In this document: piece after piece, positions 9,734 through 17,739 of the stretch | How positions within the stretch are numbered: position 1 is the first letter of the stretch | How the letters are laid out: the number at the start of each line of letters is the position of its first letter | DNA from: Bacillus sp. EAC | GTDB lineage: Bacteria; Bacillota; Bacilli; Bacillales; Bacillaceae_G | DNA: 64,000 nt | Reading direction: 5' to 3' | Assembly: GCF_002156875.1 (NCBI RefSeq) | Contig: NZ_NCSY01000002.1 | Location: 1 to 64,000, forward strand | Notes under the pieces: model-generated | What the model was told of the DNA's origin: nothing | The model's database searches: none | The model's input: only the letters and a program-made list of their open reading frames with translations | Position numbers and translations under genes: made by a program

Positions 9734-10486
9734 TTAGTTAACCATAACTTCTTTTTCCACGTGATCGTGTAACTCACCTTTTTCAACATGGACTTTAATG
9801 AAATTTGTTCCTTTTTCTTCAAAATTATACTTCACTTTGTACTCACCTGGTGCAACTTCTTTTGCATCGGAATAATTATGTTTACCCTTTTCATCTTTCC
9901 ATGTTTCAATACGAACATTCGCCTTTTCTAAAGCTTTTCCTTCGTTCGTTTGAATGTGAATTGTGAATATGTTTTCTTTATTCATTTTAATTTTTTCTGT
10001 TCCCATTAAATGAATCATGACATCACCATGATGATGTTCTCCAGAATGTGCACCGTGATCATCTGCTTCATTTCCATTATTTGTTTCCGTATCAGTAGAT
10101 GTATTTGTTACTATAAAATCTTTTTTTGGCATCGAATGTTGGTCCCTTGCTGTTACGTGAGCTACAACATAATAATCACCTGGATCTGTAAATGTATAAT
10201 TAGCTGAATAAATTCCATCTGCACCATGCTTAGCATCAAGCATCGCCATGCTATCTTCACCAGTTTTTCCGACTTCAAATTGTACTTCGTCAGCATCGGA
10301 TACAACTTTTGAGTTTTGAGTTACTTCTGCTCGGAAAGTAATTTCCTTTTTAACATTTATCCCAGTAGTTGGTAGAAGTAAATTAACCTCAACTGGTTTT
10401 TCTACTGTTTGCTTCTCAACTTTATCATTAGAGCAGCCTGCAGTTATCGTTATACATGCGAGTACTATACTTAAAACTTTTTTCAT
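9734..10486 (-). CDS. FixH/YtkA-like lipoprotein with His-rich linker
   Basis: The 250-residue protein has a lipobox ITAGC with Cys18. Two Ig-like FixH/YtkA-type domains follow (about residues 30-130 and 155-250), joined by an acidic, His- and Met-rich linker (HGAHSGEHHHGDVMIH, about 147-162). The C-terminus has HVEKGELHDHVEKE. Such residues commonly bind copper or zinc, but binding is inferred. It is the first gene of the two-component operon. The ribosome binding site is TTAGGAGGCAATACAT. The domain family is confident; the role is not. Confidence 0.78.
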   Translation of the reverse strand: MKKVLSIVLACITITAGCSNDKVEKQTVEKPVEVNLLLPTTGINVKKEITFRAEVTQNSKVVSDADEVQFEVGKTGEDSMAMLDAKHGADGIYSANYTFTDPGDYYVVAHVTARDQHSMPKKDFIVTNTSTDTETNNGNEADDHGAHSGEHHHGDVMIHLMGTEKIKMNKENIFTIHIQTNEGKALEKANVRIETWKDEKGKHNYSDAKEVAPGEYKVKYNFEEKGTNFIKVHVEKGELHDHVEKEVMVN

Positions 10487-10532
10487 ATGTATTGCCTCCT
10501 AAAATTCTACCGTGAATAGTTTAACAGAAAGT

Positions 10533-10549
10533 TGTGATGAAAATGTGAT
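10533..10549 (-). promoter_or_regulatory. Candidate response-regulator box (11-bp direct repeat)
   Basis: On the plus strand TGTGAT-GAAAA-TGTGAT gives two identical hexamers with an 11-bp period, about 50 bp upstream of the FixH-like start codon. OmpR-family regulators typically bind direct repeats spaced by one helical turn. Autoregulation by the operon's own regulator is inferred. Confidence 0.4.
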
Positions 10550-10562
10550 AAAGTTCAAAAAA

Positions 10563-10750
10563 GGCTGTTTCACGAAATTTTTGTTGTTATTTAACAGGAG
10601 TTTAGTTATCTTTCTCTCCAGGATGCTTGGGCCGTGGGCAACCTCGGTCAATTTCACCTGTGTTGGGTCGAAGTCTCCGCTCCAATCAAGTTCTATGTTT
10701 ACGTTACACATATAAAATCTTTTAAAACAATATTCCTTTAGAAAAGAGCA
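10563..10750 (-). repeat. Intergenic GC-rich repeat, copy A (short form)
   Basis: The outer ends are GGCTGTTTCACGAAATTTTT (10563) and the inverse GAAAAGAGC (10741-10749). The core (about 10616-10690) carries CCAGGATGC and TCCGCTCCAATCAAG, shared with the other copies, but most of the middle is missing or diverged. It belongs to the family described under copy D. Short ORFs crossing it on either strand are not credible genes. Confidence 0.75.
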
Positions 10751-10793
10751 AAAAAAAGAGACCTTCTTTAGTAAGTCCCCATTTTAAATGAAT

Positions 10794-10976
10794 TTATTCA
10801 TTTGTTCTATTTTTTTCTCTTGCTTGATCAATTTCGAATAAACGCTTCTCTTCTTTTTGTGATGCTCTTTTAAATAAGTAAAATGTAACAAAAGCACCAA
10901 TCATAAATATGATTAAAGAAATAACAGCTGGAATATATTCGGTTTTATCTTCTGGAAAATATAAAAATTCCATCAT
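10794..10976 (-). CDS. Small membrane protein of unknown function
   Basis: The 60-residue protein has one hydrophobic helix (about residues 14-36) and a charged C-terminal tail (KRASQKEEKRLFEIDQAREKNR). AAAGGGAGTG precedes the ATG with good spacing, which supports a real gene. I do not recognise the family. It is flanked by repeat copies A and B and could be part of an old yui-region gene set. Confidence 0.6.
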   Translation of the reverse strand: MMEFLYFPEDKTEYIPAVISLIIFMIGAFVTFYLFKRASQKEEKRLFEIDQAREKNRTNE

Positions 10977-11127
10977 GGCTATATCACTCCCTTTGCCAAT
11001 TATACAAAGTAATGTCTGATAATCAAAGTTAAATTATGATTATAACCACAATGCAAAGCCATAAACACTTGAAATTGATGGCTTCAAACTGGTTTCGTAG
11101 AATTTTTTACTATATAAAAAGGTTCAT

Positions 11128-11312
11128 AGTTTATTTCCACTCAAGGATACTTGCTTTCCGTGGGGCTGGCGCTGAGCCTCCTTGGCCCACACGATGTGGA
11201 TGATGTATGCGTTACGATAGGACGTCTTGGTATAAGAATTTTTTGACCACTGTCGAATCTCACCTGTTCCACTACTCCCACAGGGGTTGAGCACCTACCG
11301 TTCCAAGCAACT
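11128..11312 (-). repeat. Intergenic GC-rich repeat, copy B (long form with hairpin module)
   Basis: This copy aligns end to end with copies D and H. It has inner ends AGTTTATTT and AAGCAACT, core CAACCCCTGTGGGAGTAG on the minus strand, and the central module with CCCACACGATGTGGA and a degenerate ACGAT/GTCTT stem. The ORF spanning 11141-11389 is a by-product of the repeat plus a short hydrophobic stretch upstream of it. Confidence 0.8.
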
Positions 11313-11380
11313 CTTTTCAGATGTATGGTTTCGATGATTCTTTTACCAACAACAATCACTATTAAAAAGCCAGCCAAAAT

Positions 11381-11416
11381 AAAAACCAATTGATCTTATA
11401 ATCAATTGGTTTTTTA
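11381..11416. terminator. Terminator of kapD
   Basis: AAAAACCAATTGAT, a CTTATA loop and ATCAATTGGTTTTTT form a strong symmetric hairpin. It overlaps the kapD stop codon. Confidence 0.88.
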
Positions 11417-12034
11417 GTATGATGATATACGCTTTTTTAACAGAGAAAAATCAATAAGATCTCCAATTGTTGCTGGTTCTGGTTTTTTCATATACTGTTT
11501 ATCCTTTTCTACTAACTTAAAAATATGGTACGTAGTTAATGCATCATCTAATGCTTTATGGTGTTTACCGGTTCCATCTTTGCCATATTCTTTTAATGCA
11601 TTCCATAGACCAGTTTGGTTTTGATTTCCAAAGAAAGTTTTATATTCAAGACTTAGATCCCTTACATCTGTTTTTAAGGGAAACGGAATATTAGCAGCAT
11701 CACAATTATGTTTTAACACTCTCATGTCCATGTTACCCCAAGTAATTACTGTCGTTTTATAATGCCTTGTAGCTTCCTTTAGTTTCTCCGCAAGTTCATT
11801 TAAAGATATTCCCCGATCAACATTAACTTGAGAAATATTTAAAAATCGTTTGCATCTTGAGGTTAAGGTCGGAAATTGAATTGGTTTAACAAAAGATGAA
11901 TAGGTTTGATTGATTTCATCGTTTATCACGCTTGCAAAACCAACCTCAATAATTTCCGGATAAAACTTTAATCCTCGTGACTTTCCATCAGGCATTGTAA
12001 ATTCAAAATCGATAAACAGCAACTGTTCTTCCAT
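11414..12034 (-). CDS. kapD: 3'-5' exonuclease KapD
   Basis: The 206-residue DEDD-family exonuclease has D9 and E11 in FIDFEF, an aspartate in TWGNMDMRVL, and the terminal HHKALDDALTTYHI motif. In B. subtilis KapD acts as an inhibitor of the KinA route into sporulation. I chose the ATG at 12034 because GGGAGGTGAGGGG lies directly before it; the longer TTG start falls inside that ribosome binding site. Proximity to pbpD matches B. subtilis. Confidence 0.85.
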   Translation of the reverse strand: MEEQLLFIDFEFTMPDGKSRGLKFYPEIIEVGFASVINDEINQTYSSFVKPIQFPTLTSRCKRFLNISQVNVDRGISLNELAEKLKEATRHYKTTVITWGNMDMRVLKHNCDAANIPFPLKTDVRDLSLEYKTFFGNQNQTGLWNALKEYGKDGTGKHHKALDDALTTYHIFKLVEKDKQYMKKPEPATIGDLIDFSLLKKRISSY

Positions 12035-12273
12035 CCCCTCACCTCCCAATTTAAAATTTTCTGATTTTTATTTATTGTCTTATATGATTGATGATTATTC
12101 AAGTAGGACAAAATACCCATTTCCAAAATGCTTACTTATTAAATTAATACAATCGGTTTGTGTAAAAAATAACAATAGAGTGCCCAACTATATGAAATTT
12201 CATGTTAAAATATAAAAGTTCGGTAAAAAAATCGATTCAAGTTTCAAAAATCAAAAGAATATAGAGGGCAATT

Positions 12274-14145
12274 ATGAGAAAAATTATTGGTTTTATCTTT
12301 ATTATAATAAGCTTTCTTGTCTTTTATTTCACATCTGGGAAAGCCATGTCGGCATACGAAACCTCAAAAAATATTCCAAAAAAGACAGTTGAAGAACTAC
12401 CAGTTGTTTCTTTATCGCAAAATAGTGTATTTTACGATCGAAATAACAAACCTTTTTATATCCCTGGTTCGGGTGAAAATAGAATTAACTTAAAAAGTAA
12501 TGAAATTCCTCAACTTGTTAAAGATATTTTTATTTCAACAGAAGATCGTTATTTTTACTCGCATAAGGGTGTTGATCTTTTTGGTGTGGCTAGGGCATTT
12601 TTAGTAAATGTCTCAAATAGTGGAATAGAACAAGGAGCTAGCACAATTACACAGCAACTTGCTCGTAATTTGTATTTAAGTAATGAACGTTCAATTGAAC
12701 GTAAAATTAAAGAGATCCGTATTTCTCTTCAATTAGAAAAGCAATATTCCAAAGATGAAATTTTAGAAATGTATATTAATACAATTTATTTTGCGAACCG
12801 AAACTATGGCATAGAAGCTGCAAGTAAAGCTTACTTTAGTAAATCTGCAAAAGATTTGAGTATTGCTCAAACAGCTTTTGTCTGTACGATTCCAAATAAC
12901 CCAACACTATATGATCCATTTAAAAACTTTAATAATTCTAAAAAACGTCAAGAACGTATTCTTGGAATTTTGAAAAAACAAGGGATTATTACAGAGAAGC
13001 AATATACGTCTGCAATGAATGAAAAAATCACTTTAAAATCAGATAGCAAAATTCAAGAATATCCAGACTACTATTCATACGTAGAATCTGAACTTAAGAA
13101 AATCTTATCTGGAAGAAAAGGAACATTTAATACTTCAAAACTTTCAGTCGGACAACAGACTGAATTAAGAAAATTAAGAACGCCTGAAGAAAGAGTTACG
13201 TATTTACAAAATCAAGGCTTAAAGATTTATACAAGCTTAAATCCATATGTACAAGAAGCAACAGTTAGAGCTGTAAATGAAGGTACGCGATCGACTGGCA
13301 CTGTAGGATCAGCAGTGGTAATTCGTAATAACAGTCACGAAATCATTGCACTTTCTGGTGGTCCTTACTATCAACCTCACAATCTTAATCGAGCGTTTCA
13401 AGATGTTAGACAGCCAGGTTCTACAATAAAACCATTACTTGTTTATGCTCCGTACATTGAATATTTTGGTGCAACTCCTGATACAAAGGTTAGTGCAGAT
13501 AAATTCTGTGAAAGAGGTTTTTGTCCAAAAAATGATAGTGGTAAAGAATATGGAGATGTGACAATTCGAACAGCGATGCAAAATTCTTATAATACTGCTG
13601 CTGTCCGACTATATGATCAGCTTACTCCAAATGTTGGATTTTCATATTTAAATAAATTCAAGTTTTCAAATATCGCTGCTTCAGATCGAGTAGAGTTAGG
13701 TATCGCTCTTGGTGGATTTTATTATGGAGTGTCACCGTTAGAAATGACAAGTGCTTATACAACTTTCGGAAATGATGGCGTTTATTATGAAAATAGTGCT
13801 ATTCAGAAAATAACCTTAAGAGATGGCACAATTGTATATGATAACAATCCAAATTCAACAAGAGTGTATAACCATCAAACGAATGAAACAATGAGAGATA
13901 TGTTAAATTCAGTTGTCAAATACGGTACTGCAAGACATATTTATATGCCATTGCCATATATTGGTGGAAAAACTGGGACAACTAATGAAAATACGAATCT
14001 ATGGTTTATGGGTTTAACATCGAACTATACGATTGGGACTTGGATAGGGAATGCTGAACAATCCGTACCAATTCCTAAAAATTATTCTGTACCACCACCA
14101 CAAACAATTTGGAGAGACATTGTAGTTAATACGAATTTAAAATAA
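12274..14145 (+). CDS. pbpD: Class A penicillin-binding protein (PBP4 type)
   Basis: The 623-residue bifunctional peptidoglycan synthase has an N-terminal anchor (about residues 5-22) and a GT51 glycosyltransferase domain (about 65-240) with EDRYFYSHKGVD, EQGASTITQQLARN and KIKEIRISLQLE. The penicillin-binding transpeptidase domain (about 330-610) has the SxxK serine in GSTIKP, SYNTAA and KTGTT. It assembles glycan strands and cross-links them outside the membrane. Length and locus fit B. subtilis pbpD. The ribosome binding site is weak (AGAGGGCAATT). Confidence 0.93.
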   Translation: MRKIIGFIFIIISFLVFYFTSGKAMSAYETSKNIPKKTVEELPVVSLSQNSVFYDRNNKPFYIPGSGENRINLKSNEIPQLVKDIFISTEDRYFYSHKGVDLFGVARAFLVNVSNSGIEQGASTITQQLARNLYLSNERSIERKIKEIRISLQLEKQYSKDEILEMYINTIYFANRNYGIEAASKAYFSKSAKDLSIAQTAFVCTIPNNPTLYDPFKNFNNSKKRQERILGILKKQGIITEKQYTSAMNEKITLKSDSKIQEYPDYYSYVESELKKILSGRKGTFNTSKLSVGQQTELRKLRTPEERVTYLQNQGLKIYTSLNPYVQEATVRAVNEGTRSTGTVGSAVVIRNNSHEIIALSGGPYYQPHNLNRAFQDVRQPGSTIKPLLVYAPYIEYFGATPDTKVSADKFCERGFCPKNDSGKEYGDVTIRTAMQNSYNTAAVRLYDQLTPNVGFSYLNKFKFSNIAASDRVELGIALGGFYYGVSPLEMTSAYTTFGNDGVYYENSAIQKITLRDGTIVYDNNPNSTRVYNHQTNETMRDMLNSVVKYGTARHIYMPLPYIGGKTGTTNENTNLWFMGLTSNYTIGTWIGNAEQSVPIPKNYSVPPPQTIWRDIVVNTNLK

Positions 14146-14189
14146 TTTATTCTTTAATAGAAATGTAGTTTAGCAGAATCAAATAATAA

Positions 14190-14231
14190 AAAAGAAGCAC
14201 TTTTGAGATCATCAAAAGTGCTTCTTTTTTT
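14190..14231. terminator. Bidirectional terminator pbpD/yufK
   Basis: GAAGCACTTTTGA, a GATCA loop and TCAAAAGTGCTTC form a 13-bp stem. A and T runs flank both sides between convergent genes. Confidence 0.92.
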
Positions 14232-14787
14232 AGAATGGCATAGAAGTTTTAACCTTCGAGAAGATAGTAAAAAATGCGTATACTACCCCACTACCTATTA
14301 CACCCCAAACAATCAATTGAAATAGAATAAATCCTGTTATACCTATAATTGTATAGTTTGAAGCTTGTTTAATTAGATATAAAATGAAAAATGATAGGAC
14401 CGTAGTAATAAAAATAATAGCAATATAAATTAAAGAGCTATTTAAAAATACTGCAATTAATCCACCTAGAATAAAGACAAATGAATATTTTTTACTTGCT
14501 AACAAGTCAACTCCCTCATTATCTTTGGAAAAGAACAATAAAGCAAATTGCCATATCGTATCCGAAAATAATTTAAGTCCACTTATAACTAAATAAATAA
14601 CAAAAGAAATTCCAATAAATGTTAGGATCCTAATTTCTTTTTCTGGGAGTACATCAGTAAGCGGTTGTAGTATTCCTGATACCGATAGGAAGTTTATAGT
14701 CATTTGAAATAGGTTTAATGTAATGGCGACCGTAAACAAAATAATTGATAATAATGCAAAATAACTTGTGTAATATATGTTTTTCAT
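14230..14787 (-). CDS. yufK: DUF5366 family membrane protein
   Basis: About 186 residues with five or more hydrophobic segments and few charged loops. Length, topology and location beside pbpD fit YufK of B. subtilis, whose function is unknown. I chose the ATG at 14787 because AAAGGAGACAT lies just upstream; an ATG three bases earlier (14790) is equally possible. The upstream 19-residue extension has no ribosome binding site. Confidence 0.75.
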   Translation of the reverse strand: MKNIYYTSYFALLSIILFTVAITLNLFQMTINFLSVSGILQPLTDVLPEKEIRILTFIGISFVIYLVISGLKLFSDTIWQFALLFFSKDNEGVDLLASKKYSFVFILGGLIAVFLNSSLIYIAIIFITTVLSFFILYLIKQASNYTIIGITGFILFQLIVWGVIGSGVVYAFFTIFSKVKTSMPF

Positions 14788-14951
14788 CATATGTCTCCTT
14801 TCATATCTATTAAAGGAAATGTATCCAATTATAGAAAGATGTCTCACTTAAGTTACAATATCTTATTTACACAACTTAATTATTTTACCATAAGTTAAAT
14901 GAAATTTAGATGAGTTTTCTTTATTTCTTTTATTTGAAATTAGTTGAAAAT

Positions 14952-14990
14952 AAAAAAGATGCTTTTTCACATAATGTGAATAGCATCTTA
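14952..14990 (-). terminator. Terminator of yuxO
   Basis: On the minus strand GATGCTATTCACA pairs with TGTGAAAAAGCATC and is followed by TTTTTTATTTT, just past the yuxO stop. Confidence 0.82.
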
Positions 14991-14996
14991 TATTAA

Positions 14997-15389
14997 TTAT
15001 TTTCGTTTGTCTTTAATGGCAACTGTACATCTTGAGATACAAATTAGTTGTTCATCTTCAGAATAAATCTTGATATCCCATACCATTGTAGTTTTTCCAG
15101 TGTGAATAGCTGTACCAACCGCAGTAACAAATCCTTCTCGTACTGATCGTAAGTGATTCGCATTGATTTCAAGTCCAAATGCTAACTGATTCTCTTGATC
15201 AATCATCGAGAATGTTCCTACACTTGCAACTGATTCAGCTAATGCAACTGAAGCACCTCCGTGTAAATAACCAAATGGTTGATGAACGTTTTCAGTTACT
15301 TCCATCTTCATGACAACTTTTCCCTCTTCAACAGATTCAATTGTCATACCTAACGCCTTCATTAATGTCATTTTATCTTGCATAATCAT
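14997..15389 (-). CDS. yuxO: Hotdog-fold thioesterase
   Basis: The 130-residue PaaI-type hotdog thioesterase shows HGGASVALAESVAS (about residues 44-57), which holds the catalytic glutamate, and a FGLEINANHLRS strand. Homologues hydrolyse acyl-CoAs; 1,4-dihydroxy-2-naphthoyl-CoA in menaquinone synthesis is a likely substrate for this group. B. subtilis YuxO lies after comA, but no comP/comA is present here. The start has GGCGGAGAGAGAA upstream. Confidence 0.85.
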   Translation of the reverse strand: MIMQDKMTLMKALGMTIESVEEGKVVMKMEVTENVHQPFGYLHGGASVALAESVASVGTFSMIDQENQLAFGLEINANHLRSVREGFVTAVGTAIHTGKTTMVWDIKIYSEDEQLICISRCTVAIKDKRK

Positions 15390-15561
15390 TTCTCTCTCCG
15401 CCTTTCTATCTTAACTAAATCAATCAATGATTTCTGAATTTCTATAAAAAAGAATAGTACTTCATCTTTTTTATTATTATGTAAAAATAGAACATTTATT
15501 TTAAATTCGAGATAGCTTAAAAATTTCCTGTTAATTTTTATCGTAATATTATTTTTTCAGT

Positions 15562-15598
15562 AAAAAATCCCTTACACATATTCAGTTGTAAGGGATTA
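15562..15598 (-). terminator. Terminator of the SRPBCC gene
   Basis: On the minus strand AATCCCTTACAA pairs with TGTAAGGGATT and is followed by TTTTTTA, immediately after the stop at 15603. Confidence 0.85.
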
Positions 15599-15602
15599 AC
15601 TT

Positions 15603-16064
15603 TTATATTACTCCATCAAACCTAGCTTCAGCATATTTCTTTAACTCGGCCATTTGTTTCGATAACATTCGCTTAGAAAACCAGTTAAATATAAAACCCA
15701 TACTTCTAGCTAAAAATGAATGCAATACTAATTTACACTCATAATCCAAACGGGTTTGATTTTTTTCGACTGAGGAAAAACGATAGTATACGTCAACAGT
15801 AAATGAAGAATGCATCAATCGCAATCCTAATTCTTTTGGACGTTTATACGAAAGTATTTCACCATTATATTCTTGTATCTTGTTCCCCTCTTTTAATCTT
15901 TGCTTAAATTTTTTGCCAACTGGATTTTCTCGATCAAAATCTCCTTCATATATATTCTCTATAAAACCTTCTAACCAATTTTTCACATGATCATCAGAAT
16001 CCACAACTTCAAATACTGCTCCTATTGGTGCATTTATAATTATACTGTAATTTGATTTCTTCAT
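15603..16064 (-). CDS. SRPBCC (START-like) family protein
   Basis: The protein of about 153 residues has the SRPBCC pattern: INAPIGAVFEVV at the N-terminus, VKNWLEGF, a run of beta strands ending in TRLDYEC, and a long C-terminal helix. These proteins bind hydrophobic ligands; the ligand is unknown here. The ATG at 16064 has TTGGAGC 9 nt before it. A TTG at 16079, abutting the yuiC stop, is an alternative start. It lies directly downstream of yuiC and is probably co-transcribed. Confidence 0.75.
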   Translation of the reverse strand: MKKSNYSIIINAPIGAVFEVVDSDDHVKNWLEGFIENIYEGDFDRENPVGKKFKQRLKEGNKIQEYNGEILSYKRPKELGLRLMHSSFTVDVYYRFSSVEKNQTRLDYECKLVLHSFLARSMGFIFNWFSKRMLSKQMAELKKYAEARFDGVI

Positions 16065-16079
16065 TTCTTTAAGCTCCAA

Positions 16080-16718
16080 TTAATCCCTTGTTTGTTGTCT
16101 AAATACTTGTAATGAATTTTGTTCATTTAAGTCTCGTAAGTCAGCATTTGTAAATTTCCCCGAGCCTTTTTTAACAATATAAACGTTTAATTTCTTTTTT
16201 CCCCAGTGTTCAAAAACATCTCCGACAGTATGGAAATACAAGTCTAAATGATGCCCTTTTACAGCTGCTCCCTTATCGGCTACCACTCCATAACCATATC
16301 CAGGAATGAATAGAATTGTACCAATTGGAAAAATTGTTAAATCTGCTGCAATCGTTGAAAATACATCTCTTTTAACCTCTACACCAGAATAAGTAATCCC
16401 GTATGAATGATCATTTGGACTTTTACCGGTTGATTCTTTTCCAGCAGTATAACCAGTAGCTGTAACAGTAACCTTCTTAAAGTTACTCCAATTTGTATTT
16501 TTTTCAATGTTTTTCGCTATCGTTAACATAGTTTTCTCATTTATTGCTTGTGACTTTATCTCACCTGCATATACACGGTTTAAAGATGAAACGTCACTAA
16601 ACCAGTGTTGAATAGTCGAAAATTCTACATTTGTTAGTATTTTGAAAGATGATAACAACGCAAGGATAAATAATATTGTTAAAATAAATTTGCTTATCAT
16701 TTTTTTATTTATAACCAA
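16080..16718 (-). CDS. yuiC: 3D-domain murein-active protein
   Basis: The 212-residue protein has an N-terminal membrane anchor (about residues 10-30). Its C-terminal 3D (double-psi barrel) domain carries the aspartates that name it: TATGYT near 87-92, [13 protein letters not shown] and [19 protein letters not shown]. subtilis YuiC is a stationary-phase survival (Sps/MltA-fold) transglycosylase acting on peptidoglycan. TTG (16718) is the longest start. AAAAGGAGTGAA lies upstream and is closer to a 5-codon out-of-frame ORF starting at 16728, so initiation could also be at ATG 16700. Confidence 0.83.
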   Translation of the reverse strand: MVINKKMISKFILTILFILALLSSFKILTNVEFSTIQHWFSDVSSLNRVYAGEIKSQAINEKTMLTIAKNIEKNTNWSNFKKVTVTATGYTAGKESTGKSPNDHSYGITYSGVEVKRDVFSTIAADLTIFPIGTILFIPGYGYGVVADKGAAVKGHHLDLYFHTVGDVFEHWGKKKLNVYIVKKGSGKFTNADLRDLNEQNSLQVFRQQTRD

Positions 16719-16771
16719 TGAATCATTTCACTCCTTTTCATCTTCTCATCATTCCCTAAAACAAAAAAAAT

Positions 16772-16804
16772 ATAAAAAAAACTTTCCCATATCTGAGAAA
16801 GTTA
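16772..16804 (-). terminator. Terminator of yuiB
   Basis: On the minus strand AACTTTC, a TCAGATATGG loop and GAAAGTT are followed by TTTTTTAT, at the end of yuiB. Confidence 0.8.
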
Positions 16805-17125
16805 AAACATTTGATATCCGTTTTTTCTTAAAGATAGTATGACAACGCCTGACATGATTGCTCCAGCTAAACCGCTTGTCAAAATAATCACATCACCCAT
16901 ACCAACTGATAATAAGTTTGTTTTTAAAGTTGAAAACGCAATTGAAGTCTCGGTAAAATACTTTGTTGTGCTAATCTTGTCCACTATCATTACAATCAGT
17001 ATTGGATAGATAACAACCATAAACCATGTCGTTCGGAAAAGCATGTTTGCAAGAAAACCAATTCCAAATGCTAATACAAAAAATAACAAAATAGAAATTA
17101 GTAAAACCGGAATACTCATCCCCAT
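16802..17125 (-). CDS. yuiB: YuiB-like membrane protein
   Basis: About 107 residues with three hydrophobic segments (roughly residues 7-28, 35-48 and 74-96). It matches the YuiB-like family, of unknown role, and sits next to yuiC as in B. subtilis. ATG 17125 follows TGGGGTGTTTTAT; the GTG at 17134 and the ATG at 17119 are alternatives. The other ORF covering 16971-17192 on the same strand is a shifted-frame shadow. Confidence 0.8.
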   Translation of the reverse strand: MGMSIPVLLISILLFFVLAFGIGFLANMLFRTTWFMVVIYPILIVMIVDKISTTKYFTETSIAFSTLKTNLLSVGMGDVIILTSGLAGAIMSGVVILSLRKNGYQMF

Positions 17126-17201
17126 ATAAAACACCCCACATTTTTTCTATATACAGTGTAAAACCTAATTTTCTTAACGTCAATTTTTTCAATCTTCTAA
17201 A

Positions 17202-17681
17202 TCATTTGATAAAATGATATGTAGTATATTGGAACTGATCGCCTGGATTTAAGCCTTTCTTCACAAGCATTGGCTCATTAGGTGGATTTTCAATTAAATA
17301 TTTAATAAGCAAAGAAGAAGCCGGATCGTTGAGTAATTCATTTTCTGAAATGAATCTTGCATCTGATAATTCTTCTTCTTGAATTGTAATTGTCGTATCA
17401 ACTGCTTCTAATAAAAAAAGGAGCATATTATCACTTATTTCTTCGCGGATAACTCCTGTTCTTACGCCGATTAATCCGACTAATGTAGCGTCAATTCCAG
17501 TTTCTTCTCTAACTTCTCTTAAAACTGCTTGATCGACAGTTTCATCTTGCTTTACAAAGCCAGCAGGTAATGACCATAAATTTTTTAAGCCACTATATTT
17601 CTTCTTAACAACTAACCACTTACCTTCAGAATCCTTCACTAATCCCGCAACACCTAGCCAAACATTTCCTCTTTTGCTCAT
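17202..17681 (-). CDS. Nudix hydrolase
   Basis: The 159-residue protein has a complete Nudix box, GFVKQDETVDQAVLREVREE followed by TG (about residues 39-60), with the metal-binding REVREE core. Nudix enzymes cleave nucleoside diphosphates linked to another moiety; the substrate cannot be assigned. The ATG at 17681 has AAAAGGTGG 8 nt upstream, and the longer GTG start lies inside that site. It lies between yumB and yuiB. Confidence 0.88.
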   Translation of the reverse strand: MSKRGNVWLGVAGLVKDSEGKWLVVKKKYSGLKNLWSLPAGFVKQDETVDQAVLREVREETGIDATLVGLIGVRTGVIREEISDNMLLFLLEAVDTTITIQEEELSDARFISENELLNDPASSLLIKYLIENPPNEPMLVKKGLNPGDQFQYTTYHFIK

Positions 17682-17707
17682 TATAATTACCACCTTTTTT
17701 CGGCAAA

Positions 17708-17733
17708 GAAAAAGCCCGACAAAAGTCGAGCTA
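17708..17733 (-). terminator. Terminator of yumB
   Basis: On the minus strand AGCTCGAC, a TTTT loop and GTCGGGCT are followed by TTTTC. It lies immediately downstream of the yumB stop. Confidence 0.75.
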
Positions 17734-17739
17734 TTATGC

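Noticed and set aside
10499-10715. Overlapping ORFs on both strands across repeat copy A
   Set aside because: They are explained by the GC-rich repeat, which lacks stops; the frames start and end in the repeat without ribosome binding sites.
16971-17192. Alternative same-strand ORF over yuiB (possible yuiA)
   Set aside because: It overlaps yuiB in another frame, and the peptide lacks family features; the yuiB frame has clear membrane segments.
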